Shown: positions 59,125 through 64,000 of the stretch, piece after piece
Numbering within the stretch: the stretch's first letter is position 1
Layout: each line of letters starts with the position of its first letter
Source of the DNA: Lentzea guizhouensis
GTDB taxonomy: Bacteria; Actinomycetota; Actinomycetes; Mycobacteriales; Pseudonocardiaceae
Length of the DNA: 64,000 nucleotides
Reading direction: 5' to 3'
Assembly: GCF_001701025.1 (NCBI RefSeq)
Contig: NZ_CP016793.1
Span: forward strand, 3,348,001 to 3,412,000
The notes under the pieces: model-generated
The model's database searches: none
Told to the model about the DNA's origin: nothing
The model's input: only the letters and a program-made list of their open reading frames with translations
Program-made: the position numbers and the translations under genes

Positions 59125-59835
59125 ATGTCGCGAGCAGGTTTGGACAAGAACCCCCGCGAGGTCGCCGAGATGTTCGACGGCGTGGCCAAGGGCTACGACC
59201 GCACGAACTCGGTCATGACCATGGGCTTCGACCGCCGCTGGCGGGAGTGGAGCCGGCGCGTGCTCGACGCCCGCCCCGGCGAGAAGGTGCTCGACCTCGC
59301 CGCGGGCACCGCCGTGTCCACGGTCGAGTACGCCGCGTCCGGCGCCTGGTGCGTCGCCGCCGACTTCTCCGTCGGCATGCTCGCCTCCGGCGCCCACCGC
59401 CGCGTCCCCAAGGTCGCCGCCGACGCCCTGCGCCTGCCGTTCCAGGACAACTCCTTCGACGCCGTCACGGTGTCCTTCGGCATCCGCAACTTCAACGACA
59501 CCGTCCTCGCCCTGCAGGAGATGGCCCGCGTCACGAAGCCCGGCGGCCGCATGGTGATCTGCGAGGTCTCCACCCCGGTGTGGAAGCCGTTCCGCTTCGT
59601 CTACATGCGCTACCTGCTGAAGCTGCTGCCGCTGATCGCCCGGTTCGTCTCCTCGAACCCGGCCGCGTACAAGTACCTGTCCGAGTCGATGGCGGCGTGG
59701 CCGGACCAGCGCTCTCTGGGCGAACTGATCTCTCAAGCCGGCTGGGAAGACGTGGCCTGGCTCAACCTGACCGGCGGCATGGTCGCCCTGCACCGCGCCA
59801 CCAAGCCGAAGCCGAAGGCCGACGAGCAGGACTGA
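59125..59835 (+). CDS. menG: demethylmenaquinone methyltransferase MenG (UbiE family)
   Basis: 236 residues. SAM-dependent methyltransferase: N-terminal [23 protein letters not shown] motif [16 protein letters not shown], and the UbiE signatures [20 protein letters not shown] and [13 protein letters not shown]. Methylates demethylmenaquinone to menaquinone, the last nuclear step, following MenA. Confidence 0.95.
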   Translation: MSRAGLDKNPREVAEMFDGVAKGYDRTNSVMTMGFDRRWREWSRRVLDARPGEKVLDLAAGTAVSTVEYAASGAWCVAADFSVGMLASGAHRRVPKVAADALRLPFQDNSFDAVTVSFGIRNFNDTVLALQEMARVTKPGGRMVICEVSTPVWKPFRFVYMRYLLKLLPLIARFVSSNPAAYKYLSESMAAWPDQRSLGELISQAGWEDVAWLNLTGGMVALHRATKPKPKADEQD

Positions 59836-59884
59836 TCCGCCGAACGGCTGGAGCCGAACGAGCCCACCCGGCACACTGGGCCAG

Positions 59885-61983
59885 GTGAGCGAGGCGCCGC
59901 GTACCGCCAACGACATCGGGCAGAACCACGGCAACACCGTGCAGGCGGGGACCGTCGGCCACATCTCCATCGGTGGCGCACCGGACACGTTGCCCGTGCC
60001 GAGGCAGCTGCCGCGGGTGGTTCCCGCTTTCACGGGCAGGACCGAGCACCTGGCCGCACTGGACGAGCTGCTGGTCGGCAGGAGGACGATCGCGGCCGTG
60101 GTGGGCGCCGCGGGCATCGGCAAGACCGCGTTGGTCGTGCGGTGGGCGCACCGGGTCCAGGACCGTTTCCCCGACGGCACGCTCCACGTCGACCTGCGCG
60201 GCTATGGCCCCGGTGAACCGGCCTCTCCGAGCGACGTGCTCGCCGGTTTCCTCGGTGCGCTGGGGATCTACCCGGAACGCGTGCCGCTGCAGTTCGACGA
60301 CCGGGTGGCGATGTACCGGTCGGAGGTCGCCGGGAAACGCGTGCTGGTCGTGCTCGACAACGCGAAAGACGTGGCTCAGGTGCGCCCGCTGGTGCCCGGC
60401 GAACCAGGGTGCGCGGTAGTGGTGACCAGCCGGGCCGACCTCAAAGGGCTTGTGGTCAATGATGGCGCGCAGCGGATCCAGTTGCAGCTGTTCCACGAGC
60501 ACGAGGCAGTGGACCTGGTCGTCGCCGTGCTCGGCCGACGTGCGCAACCCGGTGCTGTGGCCGAGTTGGTCCGAGCATGCGCCCGGTTGCCGCTGGCGAT
60601 CAGGGTGGCGGCCGGGCGGATCGCGACTCATCACGACCTGACGATCACCGAACTGGTGCAGGAGCTCGCCGTGGAACACCGCAGGTGGGACGCGCTGAGC
60701 ATTCGGTCGGATGAGAACGGCGCGGTGCGGACGGTCTTCGACTGGTCTTACCGAAAGCTGCCGGCTGACCAGCAGCTGATGTTCCGCAGGCTCGGGCTGC
60801 ACCCGACGCCGGAGATCAGTGCGCACGCGGCTGCCGCACTGTTCGGGGCAGACCTGCCGCAAGTGCGAGCGCTGCTGGAAGACCTCGCTGACCAGCACAT
60901 GATCGAGATCGCCGACCGGGACCGCTACACCTGCCACGACCTGTTGCGCGCTTACGCGGCAGACCTCGCCCAGGAAGACGACGACTGGGAACAGGCGCAC
61001 CGGCGAATGATCGAGTGGTACGCCCACCACGCCAGGAACGCGTACCGCATGGTCCACCCGATCCGAATGGTCCTCCACGACCGCTTCTCCCTGGTCAACG
61101 ATGGCCAGCCGAAACTCGTCTTCGCAGGCCGGTCGAAGCCGTCGCGTGGGGCAAGGTCGAGTCCAGCAACGCGATCGCCGCCGTGCGTGCGGCGGCGCGC
61201 CACGGCTATCACGTGGCCACCCTGCTCATGGGGGACATCTCCACCGGCCTGCTGGTCATGGTCGGCAACGGGGACGGTGCGCGGGAGGTGTGTCTGCGCG
61301 GCCTCGTTGCCGCCCGTGCGCTCGGTGACAGGCTGGCCCAGTGTTGGTTGCTGCACAGCCTCGGCCAGCTGTACCGATGGGTCGAACGCGGGCACAGGTC
61401 GGCCAGCGTCCTCCACATGGCGCTGAGGCTCGCCCGTGAGCTGCAAGATCCGGTGATGCAGGCCGAGGTGCTCTGCCAGCTCGGCTGGGGCAGCCTTCAG
61501 CACGACCGCTTCAGCGAGGCTCGTGGGTACCTGGAAGCCGCGCGTCAGGTGATCATCGGCCAGGAGGGGTACCTGCTCAGCTTCATCGAGTTCGGCCTGA
61601 GTGGGGTTTTCGCGGGACTCGGCCACCACAGAAGAGCGTTCTGGCATGCAAACGTCAGCCTCGGCCTGCTGCACGCCGATGTCGGCGGTGCAGCTTCCCG
61701 CCCACTGCAAGCGATGGCGCGCGCCCGGCAGATGGCGGGGGATCACGTCGATGCGGTCGCATTGTGCAAGCGTGCGTTGAGGGCCGAGAGTGCGTATGAG
61801 GCGCCGCGAATACACGCTCTGCTGATGGAAACGCTCGGTGAGTCACTCAGGGGCACAGGTGACGTCGAACGGGCGATCGGCTGTTGGCGTGAGGCGTTGA
61901 CGATCTTCGAAGAAGGCGGCGACCACCGCGCTCCCGAGCTGAGGGACCGGCTGGCGAAGCTGGTCTCAGCAACGTCCGGTTAG
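59885..61983 (+). pseudogene. NB-ARC/TPR signalling ATPase (AfsR-like, no DNA-binding domain) split by a frameshift
   Basis: The first frame (GTG 59885, stop 61426) begins with the NHGNTVQAGTVGHISIGG leader seen in such proteins, then the NB-ARC: Walker A VVGAAGIGKTALVV, VLVVLDNAKD, VVTSRADL, PLAIRVAAGR and a winged-helix part ending in TCHDLLRAYAAD. Around 61100-61150 coding passes to the -1 frame, giving EAVAWGKVESSNAIAAVRAA and C-terminal TPR-like helices to TAG 61983. All segments are typical of one ~700-residue STAND protein. Single-base indel, real or technical. Confidence 0.75.
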
Positions 61984-61986
61984 GCT
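61981..61986 (+). promoter_or_regulatory. -10 box TAGGCT for menJ
   Basis: Overlaps the upstream stop codon; a start near 61993 gives a ~27-nt leader with GAGGGAG before ATG 62020. Confidence 0.5.
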
Positions 61987-62019
61987 CGCAAGAGAGTCAC
62001 GGCACACGAGGGAGTCTGG

Positions 62020-63285
62020 ATGAGCAGGCGCGGGATCAACGAGGACGCCGACGTCATCGTGGTGGGGGCGGGACCGGCTGGCTCGACCGCGGCGACCTAC
62101 CTGGCGCGTGCGGGCCTCGACGTGCTGCTGCTGGAGAAGAGCTCGTTCCCCCGCGAGAAGGTCTGCGGTGACGGGTTGACGCCGCGCGGGGTGAAGCAGC
62201 TGATCGACCTCGGCATCGACACCCGCGAGAGCAACGGCTGGCTGCACAACAAGGGGCTGCGGGTCGTCGGCGGTGGCGTCACGATGGAGCTGGACTGGCC
62301 CGAGCTGGCCACGTTCCCCAACTACGGTGTCGTGCGGCCGCGCATGGACTTCGACGAGATGCTCGCGAACGCCGCCAAACAAGCCGGTGCGCGCATGCAC
62401 GAGAACACCACGGTCACCAAGGCCATCGTCGAGAACGGGCGTGTGGTCGGCGTCGAGGCCAAGCAGGGGCCGGAGAAGAACCCGGTCACCTACCGGGCGC
62501 CCATCGTCGTCGGGTGTGACGGGGTGAGTGCGCGTCTCGCACTGTCGGTCGGCCTGCAGAAGGACGACGACAAGCCCATGGGTGTGGCGGTGCGGCGGTA
62601 CTACGCCAGCCCGCGCACCAAGGACGACTACCTCGAGTCGCACCTGGAGCTGTGGGCGCCGGACGGGCAGTTGCTGCCCGGCTACGGCTGGATCTTCGGC
62701 ATGGGCGACGGCTCGGTCAACGTCGGCCTCGGCATCCTCAGCACGTCGAAGGCCTACGGCACCACGGACTACCGGCAGCTCCTGCGGTCCTGGCTCGACG
62801 GCACCCCTGAGGAGTGGGGCTTCCGCGAGGAGAACGCGACCAGCCGCATCGGCGGCGCGGCGCTCCCGATGGGCCTCAACCGCAAGCCGCACTACTCCAA
62901 GGGTCTCGTGCTCGTCGGCGACGCCGGCGGCATGGTCAACCCCTTCAACGGCGAGGGCATCGGCTACGCCATGGAGTCGGCCAAGATCGCCAGCGAGAGC
63001 ATCGTCCAGGCCCTCGCGCGCACGGGCGTCAACCGTGAACACGCGCTGCGCGGCTACCCGGTGCGGATCGAACAGGCGCTCGGCAGCTACTACCGGCTCG
63101 GGAACGTCTTCTCCAAGCTCATCGGCAACCCGGCGGTCATGCGGACCGCAACGAAGTACGGAATGCCGCGGAAACGCCTGATGAAACTCGTGCTCAAGCT
63201 GCTCGCGGGCCTCTACGACCCCAAGGACGGCGACGCAATGGACAAGCTCATCGTGGCCGCCACGAAGCTCGCGCCGACGGCATAA
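62020..63285 (+). CDS. menJ: geranylgeranyl reductase-family FAD enzyme, menaquinone reductase MenJ-like (Rv0561c-like)
   Basis: 421 residues. FAD-binding VIVVGAGPAGSTAATYLARAG at the N-terminus, KVCGDGLTPRGVKQL, and the distal FAD motif LVGDAGGMVNPFNGEGIGYA. In mycobacteria MenJ saturates one isoprene unit of menaquinone-9; the same position next to menG supports that role. Membrane-associated. Followed by a strong terminator. Confidence 0.9.
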   Translation: MSRRGINEDADVIVVGAGPAGSTAATYLARAGLDVLLLEKSSFPREKVCGDGLTPRGVKQLIDLGIDTRESNGWLHNKGLRVVGGGVTMELDWPELATFPNYGVVRPRMDFDEMLANAAKQAGARMHENTTVTKAIVENGRVVGVEAKQGPEKNPVTYRAPIVVGCDGVSARLALSVGLQKDDDKPMGVAVRRYYASPRTKDDYLESHLELWAPDGQLLPGYGWIFGMGDGSVNVGLGILSTSKAYGTTDYRQLLRSWLDGTPEEWGFREENATSRIGGAALPMGLNRKPHYSKGLVLVGDAGGMVNPFNGEGIGYAMESAKIASESIVQALARTGVNREHALRGYPVRIEQALGSYYRLGNVFSKLIGNPAVMRTATKYGMPRKRLMKLVLKLLAGLYDPKDGDAMDKLIVAATKLAPTA

Positions 63286-63302
63286 ATTACTCCAAATAGG
63301 TG

Positions 63303-63340
63303 ACGGCACCGGCTCTATACGAGCCGGTGCCGTTTCGTTT
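63303..63340 (+). terminator. Rho-independent terminator after menJ
   Basis: A 13-bp perfect stem (63303-63315 with 63321-63333, loop TATAC) followed by TTTCGTTT separates menJ from the nuo control region. Confidence 0.9.
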
Positions 63341-63417
63341 GTGTCCGGCAGGTTAAACCCACAGGTCAGACCCTGTGACGCAGGTCATTTACAGGCGTTC
63401 TACACTGGCGATCGACC

Positions 63418-63435
63418 TTGTGAATCACTTCACAA
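63418..63435 (+). promoter_or_regulatory. Rex operator 1 upstream of nuoA
   Basis: TTGTGAATCACTTCACAA matches the TTGTGA-N6-TCACAA Rex consensus at all 12 fixed positions. Confidence 0.88.
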
Positions 63436-63449
63436 CAGTGTGACCAAGC

Positions 63450-63467
63450 TTGTGAACTGTTTCACAA
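63450..63467 (+). promoter_or_regulatory. Rex operator 2 upstream of nuoA
   Basis: TTGTGAACTGTTTCACAA, again a full match, with its centre 32 bp (three helical turns) from operator 1, so both Rex dimers would lie on one face of the DNA. Confidence 0.9.
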
Positions 63468-63468
63468 G

Positions 63469-63494
63469 CGTTTGTTAGGTTCGCCTAACAAACG
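63469..63494 (+). promoter_or_regulatory. perfect 11-bp inverted repeat with TTCG centre, iron-box-like
   Basis: CGTTTGTTAGG (63469-63479), TTCG, CCTAACAAACG (63484-63494). The core TTAGGTTCGCCTAAC fits 15 of 19 positions of the DtxR/IdeR iron box TTAGGTTAGSCTAACCTAA. It directly follows Rex operator 2. It could instead be an mRNA hairpin if transcription starts upstream. Confidence 0.55.
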
Positions 63495-63513
63495 AGTGGC
63501 AGAACTACACCCT

Positions 63514-63519
63514 TAGGGT
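63514..63519 (+). promoter_or_regulatory. -10 box TAGGGT of the nuo operon
   Basis: TAGGGT gives a start near 63526 and a ~26-nt leader with AAAGGA before GTG 63551. An alternative -10, TAGGTT at 63476-63481, lies inside the inverted repeat, where Rex operator 2 would cover its -35. Confidence 0.5.
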
Positions 63520-63550
63520 GCGGTCGACCGCGAGGAAAGGACGACGGAGA

Positions 63551-63916
63551 GTGCTGGACCCTTACCTCCCCCTCGTATTGATGTTCGCGCTCGCCGGGGC
63601 GTTCGCGCTCTTCTCGGTGACCGCAGCGCCCTACATCGGACCCCGTCGCTACAACCGGGCCAAGCTCGACGCCTACGAGTGCGGCATCGAACCGAGCCCG
63701 CAGCCGGTGATCGGTGGCGGCCGCATGCCGGTCGCCTACTACCTGACGGCGATGCTCTTCATCTTGTTCGACATCGAAATGGTGTTCCTCTACCCGTTCG
63801 CCGTCGCTGCCGACAAGCTCGGCCTGTTCGGGCTGGTGGAGATCGTCCTGTTCGTCGCAACGGTCGGCTTCGCGTACATCTACGTGTGGCGCCGCGGCGG
63901 CCTCGACTGGAACTGA
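63551..63916 (+). CDS. nuoA: NADH-quinone oxidoreductase subunit A
   Basis: 121 residues from GTG 63551; the longer open frame from 63518 starts within the promoter. Three membrane helices (PLVLMFALAGAFALFSV; YYLTAMLFILFDIEMVFLYP; LVEIVLFVATVGFAYIYVW) and the conserved AYECGIEP loop near the quinone site. First gene of the Complex I operon; NuoB follows after 7 bp. Confidence 0.96.
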   Translation: MLDPYLPLVLMFALAGAFALFSVTAAPYIGPRRYNRAKLDAYECGIEPSPQPVIGGGRMPVAYYLTAMLFILFDIEMVFLYPFAVAADKLGLFGLVEIVLFVATVGFAYIYVWRRGGLDWN

Positions 63917-63923
63917 GGAAGTC

Positions 63924-64000
63924 ATGGGTCTCGAGGAGAAGCTCCCGAACGGCATCCTGCTGGTCAGCGTCGAGAAGCTGGTCAACTGGACCCGCAAGTC
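63924..64000 (+). CDS. nuoB: NADH-quinone oxidoreductase subunit B, 3' partial
   Basis: The first 25 codons (MGLEEKLPNGILLVSVEK, then LVNWTRK) with RBS GAGGAA. The sequence matches actinobacterial NuoB N-termini; the Cys ligands of cluster N2 lie beyond the window. Confidence 0.9.
   Translation, partial: MGLEEKLPNGILLVSVEKLVNWTRK

Noticed and set aside
1..64000. tRNA, rRNA, riboswitch, CRISPR or intact IS element
   Set aside because: No cloverleaf-like T-loop sequence, spacer-repeat array, cobalamin-box leader or transposase was seen on reading; a covariance search was not possible.

Overview
The window is high-GC actinobacterial DNA. Gene order follows the block that mycobacteria carry as Rv0497-Rv0561 (isomerase, proC, bS22, galE2-like, hemA/C/D/B, hemL, ccs genes, men genes, GT pair, menG, menJ). 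It also carries the Streptomyces-type bldN-rex-hemA neighbourhood, plus a bldC gene. This mixture, the many leaderless GTG starts (TAnnnT box 6-8 nt before the start) and the DUF397/DUF5753 genes suggest a filamentous Pseudonocardiales strain (Lentzea/Saccharothrix-like). That placement is inference.

Layout. 1-6.7 kb: membrane-protein end, TIM-barrel isomerase, proline dehydrogenase, thioesterase-like gene, proC, small HTH gene, ribosomal protein bS22, SDR epimerase, acyltransferase. 6.6-10.3 kb: a P450-like/PEP-mutase fusion with a divergent ArsR regulator, a glutaredoxin-like gene and a frameshifted acyl-CoA synthetase. 10.4-13.6 kb: BldN-type sigma factor followed by a broken DUF5667-type anti-sigma gene, a HAD phosphatase and an mrp fragment. 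13.6-15.1 kb: membrane molybdoenzyme. 15.2-25.9 kb: rex and heme synthesis (hemA, hemC, hemD, hemB, a run of small membrane proteins, hemL). 25.9-31 kb: cytochrome c maturation (tlpA-like, ccdA, resB, ccsB), split by a secreted M64 peptidase. 31-35 kb: MinD/EspI-like ATPase, bldC, Lrp regulator, DUF4229 protein, cysteine desulfhydrase. 35-41.2 kb: an accessory type VII-type polymorphic toxin locus. 41-50.6 kb: menaquinone genes menA, menE, menB, menD, menF, interrupted by secreted proteins and a DUF397/DUF5753 remnant. 51-54.7 kb: paaABCDE. 55-62 kb: membrane protein, IMPase-like gene, two mannosyltransferase-like genes, menG, a frameshifted NB-ARC/TPR gene. 62-64 kb: menJ, then nuoA and the start of nuoB.

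How it fits together. Most of the window supplies parts of one respiratory chain: heme, cytochrome c assembly, menaquinone and Complex I. The redox sensor Rex is encoded here with an operator at its own promoter, and two perfect Rex-type operators lie in front of nuoA. A third palindrome there resembles a DtxR/IdeR iron box.

The most unusual part is the 35-41 kb locus. A WXG-like partner and a WXG/proline-rich toxin backbone with 63-bp and 62-bp tandem repeats are followed by a separately framed C-terminal domain, a probable immunity protein, a second protein repeating parts of both, and two paralogues ending in FTED-x-W. At least six genes in the window show frame changes (fadD-like, anti-sigma, 23.6 kb membrane gene, toxin linker, DUF3800-like, NB-ARC). 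Sequencing indels must therefore be excluded before biology is read into them. I found no rRNA, tRNA, CRISPR array or intact transposase.
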